Made by a program: the position numbers and the translations under genes
DNA from: Haliclystus octoradiatus
Taxonomy: Eukaryota > Cnidaria > Staurozoa > Stauromedusae > Haliclystidae
NCBI GenBank assembly: GCA_916610825.1
Contig: OU744447.1
Span: 25,297,037-25,361,036, forward strand
DNA: 64,000 nt
Direction of reading: 5' to 3'
Shown: piece after piece, positions 20,340-31,883 of the stretch
Layout: every line of letters starts with the position of its first letter
Numbering within the stretch: the first letter of the stretch is position 1
The notes under the pieces: generated by a model
What the model was told of the DNA's origin: nothing
Database searches by the model: none
What the model saw: only the letters and a program-made list of their open reading frames with translations

Positions 20340-22330
20340 CGGTTTACCTCAATTCCTCACCATCATGAAGAATTTGACGGTTCCCTGGGTATGTTACTTT
20401 ATTCAGATGTTTGCAATATGTTCCTTCAGACCACAGCGATGCTCAATTGTGTATGTGTAGTCAGACATTAATTGCCACCATCTTCCGACTTGCCCTTGAG
20501 AAATAGTAGATTTTAGTAGCCATACTAATGATGCATGGTCTGTTCTAATAAGGAATTCTTTGCCATGCAAATAATTATGAAAATATTTCACTGCCTTTAT
20601 TATGGACAGAAACTCCTTCCTAATGGTGTAGTAATTGGTTTCTTCCTTCTTTTTAAGACTCTGGAGAAGTATGCTATTACTTTTTCTTGATCGTTATACC
20701 AAACTTTGAAAGTACAGCCGTACCAATATTGCTGGCATCTGTATCTAGTATGAAAGGTTTTGTGAAGCCTAGATATGCCTAGATTGGTGATGTTATTAAT
20801 GCTTCATGTAGTTGGGCAAATGCTTCTTCACAGCTATGATCCAAATGAAACTTAGCATCTTTCAATTTCAAATCGTTGAGTGATTTTGCTAGTTCTGAGT
20901 AGCCTGATATAAATCGACGATAATATCCTGTAGTGTCCAAGAATGCACATACGTCCTTTTTATGCTGAGGTATGGGCCATTCTTGAAAGCTCTGTACTTT
21001 CTTTGGGTCAGGCTTAACACCATTGACAACAACAATGTGACCAAGGTATTCTACTTCTTTACAGAATAGCGAACATTTTGACGGCTTTCTTCAATATACG
21101 AAACACTTCTCCCATTCTTTCTATGTGACTATCAATTTCCTTTGAAAATATTATAATGTCATCTACATATACCAATTAGGTCTTCCATTGCAAACCACGC
21201 ATTACATTTTCCATTAGTCTTTCGAAACACGTTGGTGCTGATTTCAATCCAAAACTGAGGACATTCCAGTTGTATAATATAGATCTTATGCAGAATCCTG
21301 ACACTTCATTTGCTTGATCATCTAATTCAACCTGCCAGTATCCCCATATTCAATGAAATGAAATACATATTTCCACCAAAGGTGTCAATGCTATTGTCAA
21401 TTCTTGGGAACGGATAGGCATCTGGTTTGGTAACGCTGTTGACTTTTCGATAGTCGATGCACATGCCCCATGTTCCTTCTTTCTTCTTCACTAGAATGAC
21501 TGGGGAGATCCATGCACCATAACCTTCTGTGATCAGCCCTTTCTCTAATAACTCAGATGCTTTCCGCTCAATTTCTTCTTTATTTGTTGATGAATGGCGA
21601 TACGGTCACTGCTTGATCGGAATTGCACCTTCCATCAGGTTGATTGAATGTTTCACCAGGCTGGTTTGACCTACATTTTTCCTCCGATTTCAAACGTTTG
21701 TACCATTCTTCTTCCAGAACTTCCAGATATGGCGGCAACTGATAATGCAGGGATTCACTAATTTCCATTCTGCAGATTTTCTTCCTAGTCAATGGCTTGC
21801 ACATCAGGTCAGCATTCTCCTCCTCTTCTATTGCTTCAACAGGTGTCTATCTGCCAATGACGTTTGCGACAGTAACATGAATCGGGTTAGGAGTAGTATT
21901 CATTAATCTGACAATAACTTCTATAGATGAAGCATTGTGTAATGTAGAAGCAAACGGCAGGCCTTTTAGCTTATTCTTTGGCTCTAGCATTCCACATGCA
22001 CTGGAACGAATTTAATTACCTGGCGATTATTACACTTTCAGATAACCCTGGGATGACTGTAGCACTTTTAATTTAGACATTGACAGCAAATGGTCTGCCA
22101 TTTTGGTCATACACTGCTACTTATTTCTCGCCAATTGATAAGCGAGATGTTGCAAAATCTATTGTGCACTTATGATGTTGGAAAAATTCCATACCTAGAA
22201 GAGCTTGATTTCCAATATCTGCAACTTCAAAAGTTTGTTCAAGTTAGGAGGACCAATCCTTATTTCAAGATTTACGCTTCCTATAATATTAACAGTCCAT
22301 GCGTCAGCCAATTCTGCCAAGCGTGACAAA
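20340..22330 (-). pseudogene. Decayed Ty3/gypsy pol
   Basis: Minus-strand fragments in pol order but in shifting frames. The end of protease has ALLGMEFFQHHK then CTIDFATSRL (about 22120-22210). A linker follows (21580-21850, HYQLPPYLEVLEEEW). The RT has PVILVKKKEGTW, the palm motif VYVDDIII (about 21150-21175) and KKDVCAFLDTTGYYRRF. RNase H ends with FLIRTDHASLVWLLK (20403-20591). Multiple frameshifts and stops mean it cannot be active. It is unrelated in detail to the intact element at 4-10 kb. It lies between candidate exons of the unknown gene. Confidence 0.85.
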
Positions 22331-22620
22331 TTCAAATACAGTAGTGACATGCTACGACAAATTACAGTTTCGAGACACACAATTTTAATTTTGAAATTCC
22401 ATTCTCATAACACTGTAAATCAAATGAGATTAAATCAGAACTACAACCACAATTATTTCAAATATAAGCATTTGTTATGGCTCGTCTGACTTTGTTCTCT
22501 TTCTGGTTTCTTTTGTCAAGTTCGAATTTATTTATTCTTTGTTGACCTTGGAAATAGTGACACAATGAGTTGATGTTGAAATGATATAAACAACGTTAAT
22601 TATATAACAGAAGTACTTAC

Positions 22621-22754
22621 ACATTGCCTCTAAGTTCTCTAGCAGTTTGTACAAGTTATAATTTCTGCGTGTAAATCTATCGGCCTTCCAATTCATTCTT
22701 CCACATATATCTCGTTGTTGATCAGGGATCAATTCGTAATAATTCAAAGAAAGT
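22621..22754 (-). CDS. Internal exon of unknown gene, 134 bp
   Basis: Acceptor TTTTATCAAG precedes, and donor TGT/GTAAGTAC follows at 22620-22619. Joined to the exon at 22902-23157 the frame stays open across the junction (NSHT/LSLNYYELIPD). It continues DQQRDICGRMNWKADRF, then TRRNYNLYKLLENLEAM. The charged, helical character suggests a coiled-coil or adaptor segment. No family recognised. It leaves in phase 1. Confidence 0.65.
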
Positions 22755-22901
22755 CTTGATAAAATAGGTTATCTCTGTCGTCATAACATTCAGCAGACGA
22801 TGAGATAAATCTACATTAATTATCTAAATCAACATAACGAATAGGTTCATCGTGGATAATGCAATGTTCCTGAACAGCAACAAACAAAACATTTAACTTA
22901 C

Positions 22902-23157
22902 GTGTGAGAGTTGCCACGGAGACACTTCACGGTTCTAGAGTTGAACTTAGCAATACGATTAGGCGGAGAGGGTCTTTTCGCTGAAGGAAATAATGTGCTA
23001 TTTCCATTATGAACTCGATTGCGAGATCGCAGTTCTGATCCATTCAAACTTGAAGACTTCGGATTGTGACGATTTCTGTCTTTATTTCGATGTTCGGAGT
23101 TACGTTTTTTTTCTTCCAGCAAGTGCTTCCTAAGAACGGAAACCTCGTCGACAAAAC
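22902..23157 (-). CDS. Internal exon of unknown gene, 256 bp
   Basis: An open frame from a candidate acceptor (TTAAG at 23160-23158) to a strong donor ACAC/GTAAGTT (22901). It encodes VDEVSVLRKHLLEEKKR (a likely coiled-coil start). A polar, basic, serine/arginine-rich low-complexity stretch follows (RNKDRNRHNPKSSS, then SAKRPSPPNRIAKFNS). Phase 2 at its end matches the start of the 22754 exon exactly, which supports both. Direction is minus, toward the 18-19 kb candidates. An intermediate exon that converts phase 1 to phase 0 before 19683 was not found. Confidence 0.65.
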
Positions 23158-24086
23158 CTTAACTTAAGTTTTACATGGGGAGGTGGAATGATTGTAATTT
23201 TCTGGCTATCGCAGGAACTGATAAAAGTGCGCGTAAGGGCCAATAAAACTTCAAACAGAAACCACGCGCAGAAACACGTCCGTTCTTGATGAAAGCCTCA
23301 CCTCAATCTTGATCATCAGGCACATAAGACATTTTAAACGTACCGTACGTGCAACCACCTGAATATCACTACTGTTGATATATTGCTATCTTTTCAGTCC
23401 AATTGACATAGCCATGCGCCAATTATCACAACCTGACAATCATAATTATTTAACAAAATATTGTAAATATTCGAAATTGACAGTCTTACAAATAAATAGT
23501 TGTAAGTAGATCCACAGTTAAGGTAATATAGCTTTCTAATGTAAACTGTATCATCACCATTTTGCTGGCACTTCATTGAAGACAAATATTTCAGTATCTT
23601 TGCAATCAACTTAGGAGTTGAATTTAATGATTGACTTCTTAACCATTTTAGTATCTGGTGCCTGGACCAATCAGGGACAACGGGGGTAGCTGAATCGATT
23701 TCTTATATTGTTTTGCTACCAATTATATCAAATCGCGGTCTGGTGAATGCGTTGGGGATACTCTAGATGCTAGTTGAAAAGGAGATGGAATAGATTACCT
23801 ATGTGAAGAAGGTTAACAGACCTAGCCTCCACAAACACTCATTATAATCGATTATAAACTAATTAACAACAAAGCTTAGATTAATTAATTTCTTTAGCTG
23901 GGAATTTAATTTCATTATTGTTTTACCAAGACATTGCTAATTCACAACTACATTGAATCACATGTTACTTACACTAATATTTGAGGAATAGGTCTCACCT
24001 GGGAGAAATCTATGGAGTACTACTCTTCGAATGTAATATAACTAACGCGTATTTATTTTATTTACCAATAACTCTGTTATTTGGTA
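23158..24086. other. No gene recognised
   Basis: Non-coding sequence upstream of the 23.0-kb exon; no promoter or further exon could be supported. Confidence 0.45.
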
Positions 24087-24778
24087 AGGGGCCATCAATA
24101 AAGTATGTACTCAGTAAATACTCCAATAATTGACCCCCACTCCCCTTCTGTACGCAGCTGTACGGTTTGTGATAACCCCGTCTGTGCGTACGTACTCAGT
24201 TTTATTCTAACCCCCGCCCCCCCCCCAATTATTGATTTTTTTTACGTGTTTTTCAAAATCAAGCAAGTACAACTTATAGCGCGTAGTTTAATCTCCAAAG
24301 AATCATTACATCATTATACGCTTATTTCTTAATATTAGAATATAAATTTAAAAGATTGTTAAACCTTTTGAAGAATTTACAAAATCAACTGTTATACTCT
24401 ATCTATGCAATGTGAATAATTAACAGCATTGTTTTCTTTACGTTTCGCGTTTTTTACTGTTCTCTAAATGACGTAATATTTTAATTATGTAAGGCACACT
24501 TTTTTGATTGTCCTAGTAATGGCGTGCTATTTTATATTGACCGTATACTGTACGTTCCTCAAATTTATTTGATTTAAAACGTAACTTTAAACGGTTAAGT
24601 ACAATTAATCATCACTAAAAGCTGCCTTAAATGCATTTGAAAATAATCGAAGAGACAGTGAAGATACGTACGTACTACGTACTAACCTTGGTTGACCCCC
24701 CTCCCCCTGTACGCAGATGTACGCTTTTGGTGTGACCCCCCTCTCCCATACCTAGTACGTACTTTATGGATGGCCCCT
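24087..24778. mobile_element. MITE with AGGGGCCATC ends
   Basis: 692 bp. The left end is AGGGGCCATCAATAAAGTA and the right end, reverse-complemented, is AGGGGCCATCCATAAAGTA. Both termini carry repeated GTACGTAC-type motifs and C-rich runs (ACCCCC blocks, including a C-run at 24211-24226). No protein is encoded. A truncated inverted copy lies at 53562-54137. The transposon family was not determined. Confidence 0.8.
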
Positions 24779-24941
24779 TTCCAAAATTACCCAACTGTGT
24801 TATTTGATACCGTTGTTTAGTAGACAACAGAGTTTATTCTTCATTTTTGAACAAGTAGTATAATTCCCTCAAATCCAATTGGGTATTATAGTTGTGAAAC
24901 TTTTTGTGTTACAAACTAACGTCTTTCCTTGTTATGTGATT

Positions 24942-25073
24942 ATTAAATTAATGATTACATCACTCTTGTTCGTGGTCCATCGAAATTTAGACCCACTCGT
25001 TCACTAACAACAAACGAGAAATCCATATTGTAAACGAGGCCACCGAGTGATGTAATCCCTCATTAATTTATTT
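24942..25073. repeat. Small palindromic element
   Basis: TAAATTAATGA then TTACATCACTC on the left mirrors GAGTGATGTAA then CTCATTAATTTA on the right, around about 85 bases. It looks like a tiny MITE or solo hairpin; no target duplication could be separated from the arms. Confidence 0.6.
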
Positions 25074-25437
25074 CATTTATCGATTTCACTTTCTAAAAAA
25101 ATTATTGTAATCAACTTACTACAATTATACAATGAACAAGCTACAATTAAGGGCTGTACTGTATCGGAAATTGACAGACTACGCTCGCACGGGTGCAGTG
25201 AGATCTGCGAAATAAATTCAAACAATAACCTGTCCGTGTGATGTTCGCCGGCCCTCGTAACCATCTCATTATATTAGCTATGAGCAAACCGATAATAGTA
25301 GTAATGCAAATAGTAGAATAATGGGAATTAGAAGATGATGCTGACCGACGAGACAACAGAACTTCATGATCGATGCTGCTTAGTCTACATATTGCCCTAC
25401 ACTAGAATGGTCAAGGAGGTGCAATGAAAGAGTATAC

Positions 25438-26290
25438 ATGAGTAGCATATTGTACGAAACAAGTACTGAACATACCCAAATAGTTAGGGAAATGATGATA
25501 ATGACCTTTCTGAATTTTGTAACAGTCTCAAATTTAATTGAAAGGGATATCTCTCCTCAAGCAACAATTGTGGTCATGCTACCTTTGATGCCAAAACAAG
25601 ATTGGAGAGCCACTAAGGTTTCTCGCAGCTGGAGAATCGTGCAGGTCATTGCTAATTTAATTATGGATCTCGACCAGAGCTCTTTCCTGCATTTTCGAAG
25701 AGGTGTGTAATGCAAAAACAAATTCATAAACCATTGTGTTTCAGGCCTGCAATTACTTCAAAGGAATGGCTGGCCACTGGTGATGCATTTGAGGAAAAAT
25801 GGCATTTTCTTTAATTTTTTGAGGCAATTGATGAAAAGCACATTGTAATTAATGCACTCCAAAATGCTGGTTCTATAAATGTTATAATTAAAATTGACAA
25901 TTCACTTGGTTTTTGGCTGTTGCCAGTCAGGACTACGAATGTCTGAATGCTGTATAAGTGAAAAGTCTGATGTCTTCCTTGTTGACGATGGTTTTTTCTT
26001 GAAATCATACTTGATGGAACCGCATCCCTAGCAAGAGCCTTTCTATCGATAAAAAATATGTACAATTCCGTCAATTCACGATATAGTCGATCCTGACGTA
26101 TCTCTGAGGATCTGTTTGGTCTTGTAGCAAATCGTTGATTGCTGCTTTTTTCCAAGATTGTATTGCTGGCTAAAGCAGTAGAATCAGTTACGTTAGCTAC
26201 ACATCTCCTACATAGCACATTGATAAAATTTTGTTTTAGGTTTTGTGTACTGTCCGCCTTGTGTACACGATTCAAAAGAATTCATTCGTA
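25438..26290 (+). pseudogene. PIF/Harbinger transposase remnant
   Basis: Decayed HARBI1-like DDE transposase on the plus strand. An open N-terminal stretch (25438-25710) is followed at 25745-25920 by PAITSKEWLATGDAFEEKWHF, then EAIDEKHIVINALQNAGS (family pattern GAIDGKHI.I..P.N.GS with the first catalytic D). After stops, 26010-26220 reads SRYSRS then RISEDLFGLVANR, corresponding to the family's R..RR..E..FG.L..R block with the final E. Several stops and shifts make it inactive. This explains the sequence better than the opposite-strand frame 25811-26275. Confidence 0.75.
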
Positions 26291-26299
26291 ATTTTACAG

Positions 26300-27060
26300 C
26301 ATGACCATAGCTCATATGAATAAAAAATCCAATGAATTCTCTTAATGCTCCTTCCACTGGACATAATTCGTCGCTTGCTGCAAAGGATTTAAGGGACACA
26401 TTCAAGGATTAATTATTTTTCTTGAATGCAAAGTACCGTGGCAAAGGTATAAAATAATGTGAAAATATTCATACTTAATTATTTAATGCATGGATATGAT
26501 TACATTTTAATGTAAATACATGTAGCTTATGTTTTGATTACTGATTCAGTCGTTTGCTTTTTTGTTAAGTTGAATTTTTATCTTTTACCATATGATTATT
26601 GAAAACTCGACATATTGATTTAAATCAATCAAGATTGTCTGAACATTCCTACAGGTACTGTATACACGTTGATACATCTGTGTTGTTGTAGTTTTCCCAA
26701 CACATTATTGGTAATGCATGTAGAAGAAGCGGCCGTTTGGATTGCTTTACTGCCTCTTGACAACAGTTATTGATTACTGTATGTAGCTAGATTGGTTAAT
26801 ATTCTGATTCCACAACCAATTATTGATAAGAAAGTGACAGTGACACAATCTAATAAAATGATAAAATCTAAAGTATCTTAACAACGTAAGTGCTTCTCAA
26901 AGTTACATTTGAAAGTAGGACTGCTTTGAGCTTCCTTCATTGCAAACGTTAGGCACTTGGAAAAAGTTGGAAAGAAAAGGAGGAGCTAGTTTGAATTTAA
27001 TATTATGAGTGAGCATTAGTTGATACGATGTTATTCTCTCTACCAGCCTAGTTGACTTTG
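26300..27060. other. No gene recognised
   Basis: AT-rich spacer between the Harbinger remnant and the LINE; nothing identified. Confidence 0.5.
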
Positions 27061-27064
27061 TATA

Positions 27065-29640
27065 TCAGGCATAATGAGTGTGACAGTTACAACGGAGAAG
27101 GTCCTTATTCCTCTTTTTTGCAATGTTTTGAGGGAGGCAATCTAGATGTTCAGTTCTACAGTTCTCCCATACGACAGCGCAGTAGTAAAAGTGTGGCAAA
27201 ACAATGGTGTTATAAATGGGTTTAGCTACTTCTTGCGGTATGAAGCGTCTCACATATTTCAAAACAGCAAAGCGTCTATTTATTTTCCTATTTAGTTATA
27301 CAACATGTTTGTCGAGAGATAGGGTCTATTGTCTATTTGAATACTTATGTATTTCAGAAGATCTACTCACTCGACGGGTTTTTCATCCACTTTTATTATC
27401 AAATCGATTTGTTCTTGTTTATTTAGTTTTGGCCTGGAGCCCATTACCATGCAGTTAGTTTTTTGAATAATTAATATTAGTTTATTTGCACACAGCCAGG
27501 CATGTATTTCAATCAGATCAGATTGTAAAATTTCTTCAACGTCTTCCAGTTGTTCACGGGCTACGCAAAGAAGAGTATCATCTGCACGTAGATTTATTTT
27601 ACAGTTATCTACACAGTTACCAATATCATATATACAAATAAGAAAGAGTAGCAGCCCAAGGATTGACCATTAAAGAACTCCGTATCCAATTTCAGCGAAA
27701 TTTGAATTCGCACTATTTACATCTACAATTTGTTTTCTATTCAATAAATAAGATTTAAAAAAATTTAAGCTATTTACATCACTACCGTATTTTAATTTAT
27801 TTAGTAATATATACAAATCTGCAGTATCGAATGCCTTTTTTAGATCAATAGTAATTACATCTATAAGTGTTCTATTTAAAATATTATTGAAACAAAACTC
27901 AGAAAAATTTAATACACTGCCGTCTGTGGAATGGTTTTTACGAAAACAAAATTTGTAACTAGTTAATAAATTATGTTTTGATAAATAACAATTTAACTGG
28001 GTATTAACAATCTGTTTGGAATTTATCGAAAGGAATGAAATTGGAAGATAATTGGTTCTCTCAGTTATAGCATCACCCTTGTGTTAAGAGATAATCTTTA
28101 CTTCTTTCAGAGTTTCAGGAATGTCATCATCCTTGAGAGAAAGATGGAGTATTCTAATCAAGCCTGGTGCAATGCTGTGTGCAGCTAATTTGAAAAGCCT
28201 AGTTTCGTTTCTTTTAAATCGTTTATTTGGTAGTTTGTATATTAATTTTTCTGTTTCTGAAATTGAAATTGACAGAAATATAAATTTAAATGATAAGATA
28301 TATACATTTGATTTATTATTTATAAAATTTGCTGTTAAATTGATCGGATTATAATTTCTTGACTGCATAGACGAGGCTAACTTACTTGCAATATTTAAAA
28401 AATAATTGGTAAATGCATTTGCCATGGCTATATTATCAGTAATTGGTTTATCATTTATGTTAGGAATATTGAAAGTTACATTTTTTAATTTATTTGGTAA
28501 AATCTCTTTCAGAAATTTCCACATTTGTTAAGGATTGCTCTTGTTTTCTGATATACTTTCTGATAATAGTTTTTCTTGCATTGTCTATTTAAATTTGAAA
28601 ATTTATTCCTAGTTGTTTCAAAATAAATTGAAATAAATTGCGTCATTTGTTCCAATAAATATTTTATTGTAATTATCGCACTTTTTTTTTTATAGTTCAG
28701 GCATGGTCATATAAAAAACTTTTTCTCTTTATTGATTTCACTCTGATTTACTTAAGCGGTTCAGTCTCATTTACAATTTTATTGAATACTGCTTGCCATG
28801 CGTAATATGTATCATCGACAGTGTTGAAAAAGTTTAAAAATCCCAATTTGTTTGTGTTATGGCAATATTAAGCGGTGCTGCATCTAGATGTTTATAATTT
28901 CGGGTTAGTGTTAGTTTATGATTATGTGAAGGTTTGTTTGCGTTGCTTTTATAAATACAATAATTCATTAATTGTTGATCTGCCAATAAATCAAATGTGA
29001 CACCGGATTCAAATTGAACACCGTGTAAATTTGAAATTGCTAAATCTATAGAAGTGAATGATGTGTTTGTAATACATGTGGATGATGTTATGTGTTGGTT
29101 AAAATTATTTTCAATAAGAATCGATGTTAATTTGCGTGTCATTGATAAATTGGAATGTTAATGTATAAATCAGCTAAGATTATACTTGCTTTATCATTAT
29201 GATCTAAGTAAGCGATAAAATTTGATAACTCTCCTAAATAATCTTTATGTGCGTGTGGATGCCTGTATATACATGTAATAAACAAATTGATTCGAGTGTG
29301 TGGTATTTGAAGTTTTATTGTGATGCTCATTTAACTAAAATTATTGTATAACGATGAAACCTTGAATAAAAAGCCTGACTTTATATATAATAAAACACCT
29401 TGTTTGCCAACAAATTTACCACTGTTATCATACCTGATCCGAGAACTGCAGCCATCCAGACATATGAGGTTGTCTGGTATCTTAGGAAATAGCCATGTCT
29501 CTGTCATACAGAGGAGGTTTGAGCAGCGCTCAGGGATGAAATCAATGATACTATCAAAGTGAGTTAATATTCCTCCTTGCCCAGAATTGAGATGGCAGAT
29601 CTTCAAGCCATTGGTATCAGTATAGACCTTTCCACCATCA
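27065..29640 (-). pseudogene. Decayed LINE (endonuclease plus RT)
   Basis: Minus-strand fragments in LINE order. Apurinic endonuclease pieces are at 29606-28834 (LKICHLNSGQGGILTHFDSI; LLCMTETWL; INLFITCIYRHP; TSIDLAISNL). The pre-RT linker is at 28524-28084 (ANAFTNYFLNIASKL). The RT core near 27700-27540 is frame-broken, with SILGLLLFLICIYDI and ADDTLL where the YADD box is expected. A post-RT part at 27262-27065 reads RRFIPQEVAKPIYNTIVLPH, then FYYCAVVW. Many stops and shifts mean it is dead. The arrangement fits the APE-type CR1/jockey-like group. Confidence 0.85.
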
Positions 29641-29799
29641 ACATATCCAGAAGTACCATCAGGACCAGGGAACTTTCAATGTCTCCAGTGAGAAGCAATA
29701 GCAATAGGAAAAAAATTGAGTATTTACAAAAATTATATTTCATAACTACACAAGGTTTAAGTATAAATAAAGAACTAGAGATTGAAAGAAAATGATTTA

Positions 29800-31080
29800 T
29801 TTACTTATACAGAAGGTTGAAACCAGTTTTGCTGCATTAACGGTAGCTTGTATTGATAATTTGCAGATATAAGGATAACATTGACTTTGTAATACGATAG
29901 GTGCGATAACTGACAATACGGCAAACAATATCTCCAAACATGTCCAATGGTCAAATATCAATGAAAAACAAGGCAGCGCATAATAAAACCAATGAATAAA
30001 ATATATTCAACTTAACGGCACAGTACGACAAATACACAGTTTGAAAGAAATATTCACAGTACGTCTCGGTACCTTCAATAGAGGCATTATGATTATCTAG
30101 GAATAGCCAAACGAACAAGAACATATTGTCTTGATGAAGCTCTGCATACCTACATATTTACAAATTATTCTTGTAATATAGTCTAGTCAATCTGCGGCAA
30201 AACAGGTTGAAACTTAAACAAATTTGCAGCATATAAAATTTTTCTGACAACCAGTAGACAAATCATGTATCTATCATGTAATGAAAGTAGAGAAAAGTCG
30301 CACGCTACGAAATACCTAAAATTTGATTTAATAGGTTGTTCTTGTAAATTTATTTTGAGCTCCTGCGATGAGATGAAAAAGGATCATAGGGCACTCAGAA
30401 GTATAACTTTCAAATTCACTACAATTTCAAAAGAAGGCGGAGATTTCAAGGGACAGCATTTAATATTCTACAGTCCAGTATTCGTTTATAGAACCAATGA
30501 TATATCGATAGATGATATGAAACTACAAGAAAAAACTCTATTATAGAGATGGAAAGTTGTTATTTATCATTAATGTCTTCATACTTGCGCTATGGTATCA
30601 ATATAAGCATATAAGGCACGAACTAGCTCACAATATGTTTGGAGTAGCCTACACATATGATGACATATCAATGATGGTCGACTTGCCTGGTATTAAATTG
30701 CTTATCAGATAAGGGTTTGTTAATAATATTCATTATAATAATATTCATAAGACTATTGGATTTCAATTCTCAATGTCTAATTTGAATGATTTTCTGTTTC
30801 CTTGCTGCCAAAATAGATTTATTAGGCGTACTAGCCAAGATGATAGGTCTAATTTAGCTGATTTCGACTTTGTAGATACTTTCTTTGTCGTATGACAATA
30901 ATTAATGATTAAGCGGTTTCATGAGTCAACAAGTACAACGCAAGTTCTAGCAGAATCTTGTATTTTAATTATGATCATTTGCTTATATAGGCTATATGAA
31001 AACGAGGGTAACATATAGAGAGATTATAACAGAATGGCTGAATATATAATAAATAACATTTACGTAATATCGCAACTTCC
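29800..31080. other. No gene recognised
   Basis: An AT-rich stretch with one 93-codon plus-strand frame (30265-30546) that has no domain or splice support. Confidence 0.45.
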
Positions 31081-31119
31081 CTTCATCTAGAATGAAATAG
31101 GTATATTTACATGATGATA

Positions 31120-31650
31120 TTAATTTAACCCAAATCTAATTGGGGGATGAGATATTCTCGATGAACGTCTTACTGGTTTATCTGGTCGGGATATGTTTAG
31201 ATCATTTGGTACAACAGGCAACGATGATGAGGTAGTAGGGGTAGGATTCGTATTAAATGATGATTGTTCCCCTTCTAAATTACTTGCGGGAGGGGCATTG
31301 CCAATTTGATTGTTTGATGTTAAGACAGTCCTCTTCCCCACATGTAGCCATGCTGTATTAGACCCCTTGGAAATGACAAATTCAGCTTTTGGAGAAGGAG
31401 TGGAATTTGTAGGCTTATACATTACAATGTCTCCAGGGACATGATCGGAAATAAAGGGGACCCTCAAATTTTTCCCCATTAAAATTTGTGCAGGTGAGAT
31501 ACCGCAAGCGTTAGAAGTTGTTCGGTGAACAAGTAAAATTTGGTTTAAAAACATATCAAAGGAAACGCGCATATTTAGATGCCAAGCTTTCATGGCACAT
31601 TTCACTGTTTGAACAGACCTCTCTGCTAGGCCGTTAGCGCGAGGGAAGTA
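31120..31650 (-). pseudogene. Ty3/gypsy integrase C-terminal half
   Basis: The frame begins at YFPRANGLAERSVQTVK, which includes the third catalytic residue (E of the DDE core). It runs through HRTTSNACGISPAQILMGK and a C-terminal basic tail RRSSRISHPPIRFGLN before the stop at 31120. It is the 3' end of the gypsy element whose 5' part lies at 35160-36830, split by the LINE at 31660-35150. The integrase zinc finger and first two D residues are not present anywhere between. Confidence 0.85.
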
Positions 31651-31883
31651 AGCTGGTGTGTGTTTGTGTGTGTGTGTATTTTTTTATTTTAATTCGTAAC
31701 CAAAATGAGCATTAAAGCTCGTTTACATTATTGATACGAATTATAATTAAACATATAAATTAAATATAATTAAATGTTAACTTAATATAATAAATTAATA
31801 TAATATAATAATAATAATTAAATAATAATTAAATATAATTGAATATAATTAAACATTACTGATACGAATAATATAATTGAACA

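Noticed and set aside
25280-25370. Minus-strand ATG with a signal-peptide-like hydrophobic run (LIPIILLFALLLLSV)
   Set aside because: It meets a stop after 29 codons, has no convincing donor and lies beside a decayed transposase; chance is likely.
25811-26405. Minus-strand frames resembling a receptor C-terminal tail (NLKQNFINVLCRRC)
   Set aside because: The plus strand of the same DNA reads as Harbinger transposase blocks in order, and the minus-strand TM-like stretch nearby is in the wrong order for a receptor.
30265-30546. Plus-strand 93-codon frame
   Set aside because: No motif, no splice context and no compositional signal.
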